Shown here: in pieces, positions 11,725 through 24,889 of the stretch
Numbering within the stretch: the stretch's first letter is position 1
How the letters are laid out: each line of letters opens with the position of its first letter
Source: Owenia fusiformis
Lineage: Eukaryota > Annelida > Polychaeta > Sabellida > Oweniidae
Assembly (NCBI GenBank): GCA_903813345.2
Contig: CAIIXF020000006.1
Location: forward strand, 9,598,989-9,662,988
DNA length: 64,000 bases
Direction of reading: 5' to 3'
The notes under the pieces: model-generated
Seen by the model: the letters and a program-made list of their open reading frames with translations, nothing else
Database searches by the model: none
What the model was told of the DNA's origin: nothing
Position numbers and translations under genes: made by a program

Positions 11725-12055
11725 CTTAAACTTTTCCGCCAATGATCTCGTGGATTTCTTCGAACATATTTATGATCAATGAAAATCTGCATTCAAATTC
11801 AATATGTCAGTTTCAATGATCCTTCAAAACATTGAAACAGAACGCTATCGATATTTCTCAGCGGGTCCAAATAATTTCCAATTTGAATCCCTGTTACTTG
11901 TATCAAATATGGGTTAGTTAGAAGCAGCTGAAGATATAATTAAAAAAAAAAACTCACATTTGAAAATTTTACTCTTCCCCTGCGGGAAAATACAAAGTGG
12001 AAATCTACATTGGTCACAAACATTCATTTTATAGTCTATCAAAAAGGATTAGTTT
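11725..12055 (+). pseudogene. PolB-element relic D, post-zinc-finger block
   Basis: Two short stretches in different frames (LNFSANDLVDFFEHIYDQ near 11,730; RENTKWKSTLVTNIHF near 11,985) resemble a domain that follows the N-terminal zinc fingers in virus-like PolB proteins. In-frame stops and shifts separate them. Sequence then becomes non-coding. Assignment is by recognition only. Confidence 0.4.
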
Positions 12056-12220
12056 TAACAAAATATACACTGATTTTTGCCTTTTTTGCCATAAATGTCA
12101 TTTTGATGTTGACACAATGTCTTTGAAATTTAGGAATTGGCCACTGAATTATTCCATTGTGCTTAAAATATTGGTAGCTTGCTTTGGTTAGTAAGTATAT
12201 TTAGTTAAGTTACTGAAAGT

Positions 12221-12425
12221 AGGCCCATAGGCAGGGGAAGGGGGGGGGGGGTCCTGGGTTCGACCCCCCCCCCCCTCCTAGTCAAAAACTCTTTCAAAAT
12301 CAGGCAGTTTTTCAGCATTCTGAGCAATTTTCAAGTAATTTTGGTCATCTATGGACTATTGTCAAAAGGGAACCCCCTGGAATTAAAAAAATGAACCCCC
12401 ATTGGCAAATCCTGGCTACGGGCCT
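12221..12425. mobile_element. Short MITE, about 205 bp
   Basis: Inverted ends AGGCCCATAGGCAGG (12,221) and CCTGGCTACGGGCCT (to 12,425). The interior holds poly-G and poly-C tracts of about 12-13 bases. Similar ends (cctgtagccagg at about 54,371; cccgtagccag at about 12,910) occur elsewhere in the window, showing a repeat family. Confidence 0.55.
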
Positions 12426-12429
12426 GCTT

Positions 12430-12680
12430 AAAGCGTTACCATGGAAACACATTTCAGAGTGAATGTATGTACTATTTTCCAGATTCTGGGGATATGACCA
12501 AATGCCCGAGATCAGCTCAAATTGTTTTCAGAAACATATTTAACAGAACTATATAATCATACTTAAAAATGTTATTATAAGTTGGTACAATGCCTGGAAT
12601 GAATGATATAATATTATGCTGTCCCAAAATTAATGAAACATTGTGTTGCCATGGTAATGCATTCTGGCCCTAGAAACCAT
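12430..12680. repeat. RFX-like palindromes near 12.44 and 12.65 kb
   Basis: GTTACCATGGAAAC (about 12,435) and GTTGCCATGGTAAT (about 12,647) resemble the X-box bound by RFX proteins, GTNRCC(0-3)RGYAAC. They belong with the copies at 16.7-18.2 kb. Confidence 0.4.
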
Positions 12681-13319
12681 ATAACGAGACCATTAAATAT
12701 TTGATAAATTCCTCGCATTTTGGAGTAGAGCAACGGTTTTTACAGATTATCAAAGGTTATAAATTACATGATTTAGGATGAAATAGTTACCCTATATAAC
12801 TCATTTGGAAGCATAGATTGGCGGTGGTTCAATGGAGGATGTATTCGATAAATCATTTATTACCAAACTCAATACCGAAAATGGTATTTGAACCGTATGG
12901 TTAGATGCATGCCCGTAGCCAGCTTTTTTTAAGAGGAGGCTCGAAAATCCCCCCCCCACCACCCCCCGCCTACAATTAAATGTTTCCCATGCTAAACATC
13001 CCCTTCGTATTGTAAAGGGCAGTGGCGGATCCGTAATGTAACAAGGGGGGGACCTCACCCACACTTGCAGTCAGAAAAAAATATCCGTGCGAAAAAAATA
13101 TAAGGCCCCCAAAACATGACAAAATAAAACACTCCATTCAATGGCTAAGTATTTCATTTATAAATTGAAGGAATTTTCTTAGAACCCAGTTCTGATAAAA
13201 TATGAAGTTATTGAAATCGGCGCAGACGTCCTTTTCCAAAATATTGTTTTAACGTTCTACAACATTTAGGCTTCTGAAAATATCTGGCATAGTCTTAATA
13301 CTATTGAGAACCTCTTTTA

Positions 13320-13519
13320 TTTCTAATTCATGTGTCTGTTTTGTTAGATTAAAAAAAGGTTTAAAAATATTACTTGACAATTGGCCCGACCCGGGAATTT
13401 AACCGGAGCAGATTATTTGATGCAACTGATCTGCTCCGGTAATATTCCCAGCTCTGGCCAATTGCCGAGTAATATTTTTAAGATATTTTAAAAGAAAACA
13501 GAGACGCATGTATTAGAAA
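13320..13519. mobile_element. 200-bp hairpin MITE
   Basis: The whole 200 bp folds on itself. The outer match is tttctaattcatg against catgtattagaaa. In the middle lie aatattac..ttggcc paired with ggccaatt..gtaatatt, and at the centre CCGGAGCAGAT with ATCTGCTCCGG. The loop is about 15 bases. No coding content. Confidence 0.75.
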
Positions 13520-13729
13520 TGACTTGGACAACATGTGAATAATTAAAATATATATTTTCTTACTAAACTGCAAGCATTTATCTGTAACAGTTATGTCTAT
13601 TACTTTGGTAGGAAATTAAAATATAGATGTTCAAAATAAATTCCGCACCAGGCAGCCATGTTGGGTGTTACAATGCACAAATCTAAATAAATAGTACCAT
13701 GAGTACTGGGCTAACATGGTGTTGCTCAA

Positions 13730-14420
13730 AAAGGGATTTCACAAAATTATCTCATAAAATTACAATTTACAGTGACATGTTTTTATACAATGCAGGACAC
13801 CTGACATTATCTAAAAAGCTACTAAATGGTCAAAAAGTGTATTTTCAGTGAGTAAAATGGTGTCCATTGTTAAATAAAATAGGTGAGCTTTTTAACCGGG
13901 ACTTGTAGGGGGTGGAGATTCTATATTGAAGAGGAACCAAAATACCTAAAAATCCTATTGACCCAGGTTTAAATGTGGTACTATTGTTTACTGAGAGACA
14001 GATGGATAAATCAATGATAACTAAAATGGCCGACAATAAAAAACGAATATGAATTTTTGCCGATTTAAAAAAATTATTTTATATACTATTTACAGTGACA
14101 TGTGTTTTTACAATGTGGGACACCTGAAATTATTTAGCTACCAAATGGTCCAAAGTTGAATTTTCGTGATTATTGCGGCCATTTTGAAAATAGGCAAGCT
14201 TTTGAACGGGACTCTTAGGGGAGTTCTGTATTGATGATGAACCATACACGACTCTTACGATCCAGGTTTTAAAACGTGGCACTATTGTTGACTGGAGGAC
14301 AGACAGATGGACAAATCAATGAAACTAAAATGGTTGACAATAAAAAATAGATATGAATTTTTGCCATTTTGAAAATAGGGGAGCTTTTGACCTGGAACTC
14401 ATAGGGGGATTCCTGTATTG
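13730..14420. repeat. Direct repeat, two diverged units of about 330 bp
   Basis: A unit with acagtgacatg, acacctga, gagctttt, cgggact, a dgagagacagatgga-like stretch and atggccgacaataaaa occurs from about 13,770 and again from about 14,093; a partial third is near 15,230-15,330. The same family is seen at about 49,575-49,740 in RABL6 intron 9 (atggccgacaataaaa, cacctgaaattattta). It is an interspersed non-coding repeat. Confidence 0.55.
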
Positions 14421-14503
14421 ATGATTGTAGTATCCTGACCTTCCATGAACTTAATGACCTGTACTGATTAAAAAACTGTCTGGGTTCAACTAAGGTGCAA
14501 CAA

Positions 14504-14680
14504 CTTACGCTCAGATCATCAATTGAGGTACACAAGCTACACTCAATCATCAACTGAGGTAACAAAGGCTTACACTCAGATCATCAATCGAGGTACACAA
14601 GCTACACTCAATCACCAACTGAGGTAACAAAGGCTTACGCTCAGATCATCAATCGAGGTACCTAATTTAGCCACACTCCC
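14504..14680. repeat. 65-bp tandem repeat
   Basis: Units starting cttacgctcagatcatcaa begin at 14,504, 14,569 and 14,634, exactly 65 bp apart, with few changes. Each unit contains two half-units of the form tacactcaatcatcaa and ctgaggta. Upstream, the segment tgtagtatcctgaccttccatg (14,425) recurs at 15,135, giving an 80-bp direct repeat around the array. Confidence 0.8.
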
Positions 14681-15886
14681 CCATCAACCGATGTAAACGG
14701 AATATTACACCCATATCAACTATCAAGGTACATGGGAAGGGAAAGCAACAAACCGAAATGCTTCCTTGTTTCAAACTTTGTTAACCACAAGAGATCCAAG
14801 ATCCCCAAACAACAGCCCTAGCAGTCCCGCTACAACATGAGACACAATGCAGGTGTACCCCCAATAGACTTCAATTGCAGTGAATGAACTCCAGTGAACA
14901 TAAACAAATCATAGTAAAACGGATTAGCATATGTAAACATTCCATAGTAAAAATGATGCGCATGCGATCATAACCTCAGAATGACATTACATCTACAAAC
15001 AAGAGAGACACTTCAATTAGCATAATGATGCAAACTGAACTTTTCATTAACTGTTGCATCATTTGCATTTGTATTCTTAAGTTTAACTTTCAACTTATAA
15101 AACTTAAAAAAATATATTAAAGATAAGGAGGGATGTAGTATCCTGGCCTTCCATGAACTTAATGACCTGTACTGATTATATAACTGTCTGGGTCTAACAC
15201 TGGACAGCAAGTGTTGTAAGCTTACCCACAAAATACAACTATTGCAATGATGAACCAAAATAACTTTAAATAAGATCCTATAGACAGAGGTCGTGCCATT
15301 ATTGTTGACAGACTGATGGACAGACGAACAAGTGAATTGTGTCTTACACCCCCCCCCCTTCCCCCAAAAAGAGTCAATATCACAGTCCAGGACCATAACA
15401 CCAAGGGACATTTCATTCATACTGAAGTCACTACAATACATAAAACTATTCACCAATATACATCTTTCAAGCAAATAAGAAAAAAATCCAACTGCTAATA
15501 TTGTATTGTATTTTAAGCTATTTTGTGAGCCTTCATTATTTCAATATTCAATGTGTGTTTTTTCTCAGTTTACTTTTTGCAGCGAGAGCCATCCCACCAT
15601 TTTTCATCTAATCCGAGATTGGGATTTAACCAAAATATGAAATCTTTTAAACACATTTTTCATTTATACTTAATCTTAAAATTGAATTCAACAACGAACC
15701 CTGTTTCGTCAAAGAGCACAGAGATGTATCTTGTCTTATACAGTCATGTATATTGCAATCCTGATTTTTCGTTCAGTATTTATATATATTGAAGATGCCA
15801 AAACTTATTATAGCCTAACTGTTAATAGTTTTTAACAAGCTTTCCAATGGTACCATCGATTCTAATATTCCATTGACAGTTTTCAA

Positions 15887-16616
15887 TAGACCCTTTTCCA
15901 TATAAATGGAAAACTAGATGGCATCATGGGTGTTGGTAGGGCTAAATAACATAGCAACTTATGTTGTGATCCTTATTAAAGTTTGGGATCCTGAGCCGGG
16001 TGGTAGAGCATTAAAATGAAATCAGATATGCTACTTGGACCGACTTGAAATTATCCTATCAGCTGAGCTTCAGTTAATGAGCCAGTCTTTATATGGCATA
16101 TAATTTCAACAACAAACATAATTAGGCAAAACACGTGCCAGCATAATGCTTGTATTTATTTACATCATGTGATCAGTTGGCTGTTTCTGATTGGTTGATG
16201 AATTGGTTTTTAATTTTGAGATATAAATCCTAATAGCAGTAAATGTTTGGAGGAGCAACACATTTCTCTGAACATTTGAATTTCAAATTGACATAATGAG
16301 CAAAATCCCAACTGCCACAGCCCTTTTATACTGCAGGCCGGTCTTTAAAGTAAATGAATTATTAAAGGTTTTTCAAAATTGTGTCAATGGGGATTTAGCT
16401 CGACCATTTTTAGAAAACTTGAAAATCTCTAGATTTGAATAAAGGTAAATAACAGTGCAAATCAAAGTTGTTTTGATAGAAAATTACACACAGAATTCAA
16501 ATATGACATAAAATAGAATAAAACGTTAGTGGTTAATGGTTAAAAATGCAGACCTCCTAAAATCTCGTTAAAATGAGACTTTAACGAGATTTCTAAGCTA
16601 TATGGAAAAGGGTCTA
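15887..16616. mobile_element. MITE of about 730 bp with TAGACCCTTTTCCATATA ends
   Basis: The 18-base ends TAGACCCTTTTCCATATA and TATATGGAAAAGGGTCTA are perfect inverted repeats. If the terminal TA is the target duplication, the element is 15,889-16,614. The interior is AT-rich and non-coding. Near the right end lies an inner palindrome, atctcgtt...aacgagat. A diverged copy in opposite orientation is at about 54,455-54,710. Confidence 0.75.
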
Positions 16617-16729
16617 TTGGTAGAGAGAGTGGCGCTTGATCCCCCTTCTACTTTATGTTATGAAAAAGGGTTGCCTACAATTAGAGTTAAATAAACTGTA
16701 TGATTTAATGCCTTTTAAAATGTACTAGG

Positions 16730-18220
16730 TCATTTTCAAATTGTGATCTTGGTTGCTATGGCAACAATATTTGCATGGAAACGTGATGTACTATACCTTG
16801 TAATGGATATTTTTATTGAATAAGCACAGTTATGACCTTTGTACTTATTTGTTATATCGTTTATGCATTAAACAATGAAAAATAGTCCAAAATATAGCTA
16901 AAATTTTAAGGACGATGTCAGTGGTTTACTCTGATAACGTTGGACACCAATCTCTCTATCAAATGAATGATGTTTGAAATTAGAAAAGCTACTGGTACGT
17001 ACACATATGACCATACAAGGTCGTTGAAGGCTATTAAATATAATGGTAGAAATTATGCATTATTATTTGAAGGTCAAAATTATGCTGGAACTTTAATATA
17101 TGATAGTAAACCTACAGAATAATCGTGGACCAATATATTGGAGAAGTACCACATTCTATATATTCAAAATTTGTCTCTCTTATAATTGATCCCTTCATAA
17201 GTACAGTGTTTAACCATGCATGTAGCTCTATATCTATAACAGCACGGTTTATTTCAATTCTTAATTAATGCATGCGCATATATTTTTTCTAAAACTGTGC
17301 TATATCACAAAGTTCGCAAAAAGTATTCTTTTCTGATTTTTGATATGGTTTCACTTCGAGAAGATAATATTGGTTACTATGGTAACAGTATTTCCATAGA
17401 AACATGATCCATGTTAATTCTTAGTATAAATTATGAAGGATTCCACAATTTCTAATATCAAGTACATGTCCATTGTACTTACTTACATCATATTTAGTTA
17501 CTTGTATGTGATAAAATTTAGATTAACCAAAAGATAGTTAAAATGATGATAATCATTGTCATTGACTGTAATGTGTTGTAATGCCCCCCCCCCCCCCCAA
17601 TTTTAAAAGACATCAACTACCATTGTACACTATATAGACATTAAAAAAGTACAACTAATCACTATAGCAGAAAAACATAAATAAAAGAAAATATAAGTAA
17701 TAATTATGTATAGTAGAGCTGTTCTGTATGACTGAAAAACATAGAATGTATGAAATATTGGAAAAATACCTTTTTATCCCTATTTCCTCATTATTAATTG
17801 GGTCTGGTTACACAATATATATTAATTTACCCAGACATTTTATTCTTAATTGTTACAGACCTGTGTCAGAGCCATCATAATACGTTTCCCTAATTTAGAA
17901 ATGCTGTTGAACTTGTTATACACAGCCTCTCAAAGTTTACCCATTTTTGGGATAGTATTTGGCATTGGTTGCTATGGAAACCATATTTCCATAGTTACGC
18001 AATCAACGCTAATTATAACATTATCTCTTAATAGGTTTTAGTTGTCCCTATACACAAAACATATCTTTTATACAGAATTACAGTATTAATTTCCACTATA
18101 TGACACCAAATATCCTGCAATTTTAAGGCATTTTTTACTGAAATCGATCTTGAATTTTGCTTAAAAGTGCTTATTTTCAAAGATCCGTTGCCATGGTTAC
18201 CAGTAAAGTGTTATAAGTTA
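16730..18220. repeat. Diverged repeat units with RFX-type X-box palindromes
   Basis: GTTGCTATGGCAAC at about 16,751 and GTTACTATGGTAAC at about 17,372 are perfect 14-base palindromes. GTTGCTATGGAAAC at about 17,967 and GTTGCCATGGTTAC at about 18,188 are near matches. The first three are about 600 bp apart, and each is followed by aatatttgcatggaaac-like text and a shared AT-rich tail, so they are repeat units rather than independent sites. They match the RFX X-box consensus in form. Confidence 0.5.
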
Positions 18221-18329
18221 TTTTGTCATTTTTCAATGTCAAACAGCCCATACTTTGTGTATAAAGTGATTAAGAACCAAAATAAAATTTCTCATGTAGA
18301 CGCCTTACATGGGCCACCACCTGACTCTT

Positions 18330-20690
18330 AGAAAAATCCTCTCTTTAAAACACAATTTCATGATAACCTCAAACAGTTAGTCATTATAGGATTTAACTCA
18401 AGTCGACACGACCTTCCTCTATTGAAACAGTACTTCCCAAAAGCTCTCAATCTAGAAAAAATCGACAATTCTTCTTAAAAAAACAACTCATATCAATGTA
18501 TCACAACCAAAAATGGCTTCAAATTTCTAGACATCAGTCATTTTCTTCCACCCGCCACTTCTTACAAACAATTTCTAAAAACTTTAAGATCCCGGTCAAT
18601 AAAGGGTTTTGGATGTATGAATGGTTCAAATCTCCAGATCAACTTTCTATCAAAACAATGCCACAAAAGGAACATTTCTATTCCTTTCTGAAACAATGCA
18701 ATGTTTTAGAAGAGGATCATTTACAATAGCAAAAAATAATGGTTGTTTAGGCACTGAACCCGCCACTTTAGATGAGAATTATAGCTATATGCTAGGGGTA
18801 TGGGAAAGCTTTCCAAGGGAATCTAGATCTATTAGAAATGACCCAAACTTTCCTTGTGAATGCAGATTTAATGTCCAAAAGGCGGAAAATAATTTTCAAG
18901 TCATAAAAACGAAGTTTTGAAATGTTGTACACATATCTCGAATGGGAAAACCTTTTACCAGAACCATTACCTCCATAGAATGATTAACGGGGGAACTGAA
19001 GTCAAAATAGGAAATTATCCAGTAGAAGGTTTTTCAGGGGACACTAAAACTGTTTTGCAGTTTGATGGGTGTTACTTTCATGGTCATGATAGTTGGTTAA
19101 CGAAAAATGCCAAGTCTACTGATGAGTCGAAAAAACAATTTAAACTGAGGAAACAAAATACTCAAAAATGCAATAGTTTCATAAGAAGTCAAGGTTTCAA
19201 AATGATTATAAAACATGAATGCGAATTTCGAGCGGATTTAGTTTCAAAAACGCAAATTCCCAGATCACTTCCTTATGGTCAAAATATAACTTTACCAGAA
19301 TTTGAAAAGTCAAAACATTTGCCTTTTCACAAACCCTTTCCGAGACAAATTAGTGATCCTCAAAACATCACAGATGCTGTTTTAGATGACACTTTTTTGA
19401 AATGGTACAAGTTGATATCAAAGTACCGGATAGCTGGCCCAATGACTACTTGAAAGCTAAAGTATGTAACCAATTTGGGAGAGATATCACTCCTTGGGAA
19501 TACTTTAAAGAGCTTTCAACCCCTTTTTCACCCACATCCAATGTGACTTTTGAGGATATAGGCAAACATATGCAAGATTATATTAGAACTTACGATCTTT
19601 CGGAAAAACCAAAGACAATGTTAGTGGGCCAGCCAAAAACCTCCTAATCACAACCAGTCTATATCGTTGGTATATAAAACGTGGTATCCAAACTGATAAA
19701 ATACATCAGGTCATCGAATTTGACAGGATGACTTGTTTTGTGGATTTGGTTAAATATGTTTCCGATATGCGCAGGCAAGGGGATTCTAATCCCGACTGAA
19801 TTTATTAAATCTCATTGCAAAGCTCATCGGAAATAGCGCCTATGGAGCCTCCTCACGTGTGAAGAGAAATTTAAAGACAGTTTTTTCAGTAAAAGCAAAC
19901 TAGACATCCGACGCGTCATAAATTCACCTACTTTAAGAAACCTAACTACTATAGAAGACCCGTTTCATCTCAGTGAGGACCCCATATTTGAAGTGGAAAC
20001 TGCGAAAAATCGAATGAGCTTAAACCTCCCTGTGTACTCCCTGCTACACTTTCTTAAATCATGCCAAGGAACACATGCTCAGATTTTTTTATGACTTCTT
20101 GTATGAATACCTTGATCATAACAAATATCAATTAATGGAAATGGACACAGACTATATATATTTAGCAATATCAGAGCGCATATTGAGTGACACAATATAA
20201 CCTTCTCATAAACAGCGGTATTTAGATATGTTAAATAACCAATGTTCAGATTACATAAAACCCGAATGGTTTCCACGAACCTGTTGTAAAAAACACAAAA
20301 TGTTTGATCAAAGATCTAGCGGCCTCATGAAGATCGAGAAAGAGGGCACATCTATGATTTGCCTTTGTTCAAAAATGTACATTGTGACTGATTCTGAATC
20401 ACCAAATATACCGGATAAAGGATCAAGAAAGGGTCTAAATAAACATTCACTTGTTAACCCGCTTCAAAGCTTTCAAACTGCTTTGAAAGACCAAATCAAC
20501 GAACCTTCAGTTAAACGTGGATTTCGAGTAAAAAACAACTCTGTTTTCAGGTACAATATGAAAAGGAGAGGATTTAGCTATCTCTATATTACATGTAACA
20601 GGTGTGCACAAAAAAGTCTAACAGTAACAAAACCAGGACAGGCTGGAGCTGCAGTAGGCCTAAGCTTGAAACATTCAACTCTATAATGGC
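18330..20690 (+). pseudogene. PolB-element relic E: exonuclease and polymerase region
   Basis: Pieces in changing frames follow the order of virus-like family B DNA polymerases: an exonuclease II-like block (GFNSSRHDLPLL near 18,395), a spacer with FDGCYFHGH (about 19,062), a block with YRWYIKRGIQTDKIHQVIEF (about 19,660), and the catalytic motif C region, MDTDY, at 20,141-20,155. The block ends with a C-terminal FRVKNNSVF (about 20,523). Several frameshifts and stops (for example near 18,727, 18,917, 19,452, 19,646, 19,798 and 20,092) make it dead. The N-terminal zinc-finger part is missing here and occurs in relics A, C, D and G. No intron was confirmed. Confidence 0.75.
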
Positions 20691-21085
20691 GTTCGAAGGC
20701 CATCCTTGGCAAGGCTCATTATGAGAATATCAATAAATCACTTGCACAGATGTGCGCTCTGAATTTGGGACCCCTAGCAATCATAGATGGGAAGGGATTC
20801 AAAAGCTTTTGTAAGCAACTCAACCCAGATTACAAGTTTCTCACATCGGCTGCAGCTACCATCTTCTACAGTTAGTTGTAAAAACGATCCTTGATGACAG
20901 AGTTGTAGCCAATATGCTTGGGCAATGCTGTAGTCTGGTTATGTTTTTTAAGAAGTCAGTGATTACCACAGAGGCGCTTACTCAAAGGCAGATCCTTGAC
21001 GAGGTCCCTACTAAGCATCGTATCAATGACTATGTTACCAGATGGGGCTCCACCTTTGATATGGTTTCATGTCTACTTTGAGTAC
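20690..21085 (+). pseudogene. hAT-superfamily transposase relic
   Basis: Text after the PolB relic reads, in one frame, LAQMCALNLGPLAIIDGKGF and FCKQLNPDYKFLTSAAAT, typical of the region downstream of the BED finger in ZBED/hAT transposases. Further on comes ILDEVPTKHRINDYVTRWGS, then TFDMVS, a well-known hAT block. The catalytic middle part is deleted and stops intervene. It fuses directly to the end of relic E. Confidence 0.6.
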
Positions 21086-21086
21086 A

Positions 21087-21341
21087 GGACTCAGATCTAC
21101 GTAGTGCTCCATGATCATCAACATGGCTTTATCATCAAAATCAACACCAACATACACATTAGGAGAAGCCTTAATCAAAACTGGCCGTCTCGGTAGCAGT
21201 TACGTGTGCGTAAGAAGAACAAGAGCAGATGGACATACGGAAGAATTTAGCAAATTTTTCACGGATGGAAAAATCCATCCGAAGAAGATTGTTTTGTCTA
21301 TCGTTCAAGACACATTTCATCCCTCTGGGGATGAATCTTAG
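21087..21341 (+). CDS. Unidentified ORF after the hAT relic
   Basis: An open stretch of 76 codons from about 21,111 (ALIKTGRLGSSYVCVRRTRA, then FSKFFTDGKIHPKKIVLSIV) ends at 21,341. It looks protein-like in composition but is not recognised. The string gatgaatcttaggctggcaatg is repeated at its end (about 21,327 and 21,359). Confidence 0.3.
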
Positions 21342-21524
21342 GCTGGCAATGCTCTGGGGATGAATCTTAGGCTGGCAATGAGAATCAAAATTCCAATTTT
21401 TCTTCCATTGATGGGTGGAAAAAATATTGATTATAATACTATCTTTAATTCAAATATTTTATCGGGAATTCAATAACATCTTATTATTGAATATGGCTGA
21501 AATTGAATTTTTGATAATGTTCCA

Positions 21525-21690
21525 TTGTAGATTTGAGTAGCCAACATGTTATCTGTTTAAAGTCTAAGTTTATCAAAGCCTTTATACAGCACATGCCCAA
21601 AACAACTCCAGGGTTGGAGAATGTTTCCCATGAATATTGTCATAAACTTGAAAGAGTTCAGAACTCAAACATTAGAGACCTTAAGATTGC
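21525..21690 (+). pseudogene. Diverged copy of the tandem exon family
   Basis: After an acceptor-like tgtag, the text VICLKSKFIKAFIQHMPKTT, then GLENVSHEYCHKLE, matches the exon repeated at 37.7-39.7 and 42.1 kb. Point changes and an early frame break near 21,640 show it is old. It lies 16 kb from the main cluster. Confidence 0.65.
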
Positions 21691-22049
21691 ACCAAATAGT
21701 AACCTGTACCTGTACCTGTACGTGAAACATGATGCGCGCGCAACAAATCATGTAACTTTATGCTCCATTCGACACGTCTGACTTGTTTTATAATCCCGTT
21801 GACGTGTAAATTCAATAGCACCGGGTGTTTTTGTCGTCTTGTTGTGAACCTGTACGCGAAAGATTGTGAGTGAGATCAGTATTACATAACTATGTACTAT
21901 TTATTTCACGGTCTCATTCATTTTACACGAGCGGCAAGACGTGAATTTGGCACTTTACAGGTTGGTTGGAACGAATCTTAAGGGTAAAGTTGCAGATAAT
22001 TTCAAGTATGAAATAATGGCAATTCGTATTGCCATTATTGTATCACTTA

Positions 22050-24889
22050 TGTGAAAGCCATACTGTTCCGGCAGACTAGACTATTTCGCTTTCTCCTTTA
22101 CATGCCAGACTGTTGTCCTGTTGATCAGTTAAAGAAAATTTCAAGGGGAGCTTTAGGTTTGTTACCAAGGTCTGGGTTCAAAGTTCACTGGATGGATATA
22201 TATATATATCTACTTAAACCCTATTTAGTATTTTTTTAGAAGAAATAAGTGTAAGTTACTTAAAATGAATAAAAAAGAGTTGTATTAATTTTATGTAATA
22301 TTTATTTATATATGTTTCTATATATACCAAACTATCAAACATTGCTTAGTGAGAAAAGTTCAAATGATCACACAAAAATACTTCTTCATGAGAGTAAAGC
22401 TCTCATTGATCATCAATCAATTCACAGATTAATCGAGCATCCTAGATTATATCTCAAAACAGAATGGCATCAAACAGCAACTTCAGCGAATTGTACCATG
22501 AGATTGACTTGGGAAATGACGTGATCTTCGCATTAAGGAAAAAGGATGGACACTTCGGAGTCTTACAAAAAACATGATTCAACACAGTCGGGGGAAATGT
22601 TCACAGCTTGAATGTACATGACAGCCAAACTCTGGAGAGATCTAAAAATTGTAAATCCTACAATAGAAGAATGGCATCAAGAGGGAACGTTAGATACAGA
22701 CATTCAGCAACACATTTTAATTTTACATTTTACTTTTACATTTCATCATGTTCATCAGTCTATATATTTTAATGGATTTTATGAACCAGTTGATCTATAA
22801 TAATAAAGAGTAAGTATTTTAGAAATAATTACGAGAGTATACAAAATGCTTAATAATTACATATATCTTAAAATGTTGTCATACAATTACCTCAACTTTT
22901 TCATTAATGTACAGCTAGACCAGTAGCTTTAACAATCGAAACATGTTTATGTAAACTGTTTTTGAAACTGATAAAATGCCATTTACTGATTAAATGACAA
23001 TTAAGTTGTATCAATATCAACAAATATTGTTTATAGGTTAGAGGATTGGGAACCTCAATTTTACCCCACCCAACGGGTAGCTGCCGGTTGGATGGTAGAC
23101 GGTGTAATATACCCAAGACCCAAGGCCACCCGCATTTGTTATGTGTGGCCTAGAACAAGATTCTTAAAAACGTAATATAGTGACTTGTATACAGCTCAGA
23201 TGTAAATATGTAAGAATTATAATTAAAAATATTTATTGCAGGTTTTCCAAAAAACATTTGAATTAATATTAATATGTTTTTTTTCCAGGTGAACAAAGTA
23301 TACACTATGTACAGTTAGTAAACGTTTAAGTTACGACTGTTAATTCCTCAGCTGCCGTTAGAGGAACGCAATTGCCTTTCCTATTTTCCGCTTGACCACT
23401 CTAATCAAGAGGGGATATTGAATTGTATGACCTGTCAATACTTTAATAACGACGATATACATGGACTATATGGCCTTTGAGCCTATATCAGTGAACAAAT
23501 GTACATATATAGCTATTTTTTCTATTTTAATAAATTTCTCTAGATGTACGTACATTGGTTGTGTTATTTTGCCCCTCTTTTTATCAATTCTCTAAATAAC
23601 CCAATGACATCTTCACATACTACACTTCAAATTAAGGTCTACCTATACATACATCTAAACAATCCAATCAAAGCCCTTCTTCGAAAGTAAATAATAAATC
23701 AGCCAAACAATCCCTTTCAAGTAAACAATAGATTCTATTGTTTGAACTTCTCTTGTAAAGAACGATATACTCTGCTTAGTAAAAAGGCTACTTTGCCCCA
23801 GTATAGATATTATTAATGGCCATTCCGATAATATGTTAACCAAATAAGTTCAATTGAATTGTAAAGTCTGCGACATATATGGACTGTCTGTGTTTTGACA
23901 ATGTTCAAGGGCATTCGACTGTTAATATCACATAGAGAAATTCATTTAACAATAACCCCATAAAATGTGTTTGAACTGCCTGTAAAGAACAATATACTCT
24001 GCCAAGTAAAGCAGAAGGTCATGACCTAATCGATCAGCAACAACATACTCTGCTCATTAATTCTTCATAAATAGTCTGTGACTGTACATACATTGTCTGG
24101 ATTATTTGACCGTTTGCCATTCTTTAACTTACCAGAACAAACGATAAACCAGCCAAACTACCCTTTCAAGTTGATTGTTTGAACTTCTCTTGTAAAGAAC
24201 GACATACTTTGCATACGTCTATGAAATATGAAATGAGTGCTATAAAGTTGAATTGTAAAGATATTTATTTGTTACAAAACGATTAATCTTAATAACATCA
24301 TAACAGCTGTATATGATCTGGTTATAATGTTAACATTTTGAGTGTTTATTTGAAAAAAGTCTAGTCCCTGTATGAAGTGTCCTATTTGATATTTGTTGTA
24401 ATTTGTGCGCCATTAGAACTGTATATACTGTGAACATTATAGTGAAATACTTCTAAACAGATACACTGTGAATGTTGTTCATCATACAAGCAACAGTTTC
24501 ATCATGTCAAAGTTTGGTCCATTTCTATATTCAACCGTCATTTCTAAAAGTATACAGCTGTTGGTACCATCATTTATTTGAGTTGATAACAATAAATATT
24601 TGATTTCCACCCCTTTGAGTTGTCATCTTGAAAACTGCATGAAAATTTATTACACCTTGGTAAGTCTTTATGGAGATAAGTCAAACACTACACCTCAGAA
24701 TAGAGAGCAGTTGAGTACTACACAACACACTCATAGAAAAGCTGACTAGAAATAGTAAAATACAAAAATATCAAATTGGAACATTTAATACTAGGAGCAT
24801 GAAATTTAGCATTGCAACCGTGGTATGTTTGATGCTGCTAACTGTTGCGAGGCTCGATTTTTGTTTATGTATCTTAGAGTGTTACTCCT
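22050..24889. other. Gene-poor stretch with local direct repeats
   Basis: No gene is supported. Three related segments near 23,690-23,790, 23,960-24,030 and 24,150-24,215 share gttgtttgaacttctcttgtaaagaacg and actctgc-like text, so this is a diverged tandem or interspersed repeat. Short open stretches at 22,312-22,524 and 22,612-22,800 share only the peptide EWHQ and look spurious. Confidence 0.5.

Noticed and set aside
12230-12280. Functional G-quadruplex
   Set aside because: The G12 and C13 tracts lie in a MITE and vary between copies; nothing else points to function.
15013-15474. 153-residue minus-strand ORF
   Set aside because: It lies in the dispersed non-coding repeat and includes a translated poly-G/C tract; no domain is visible.
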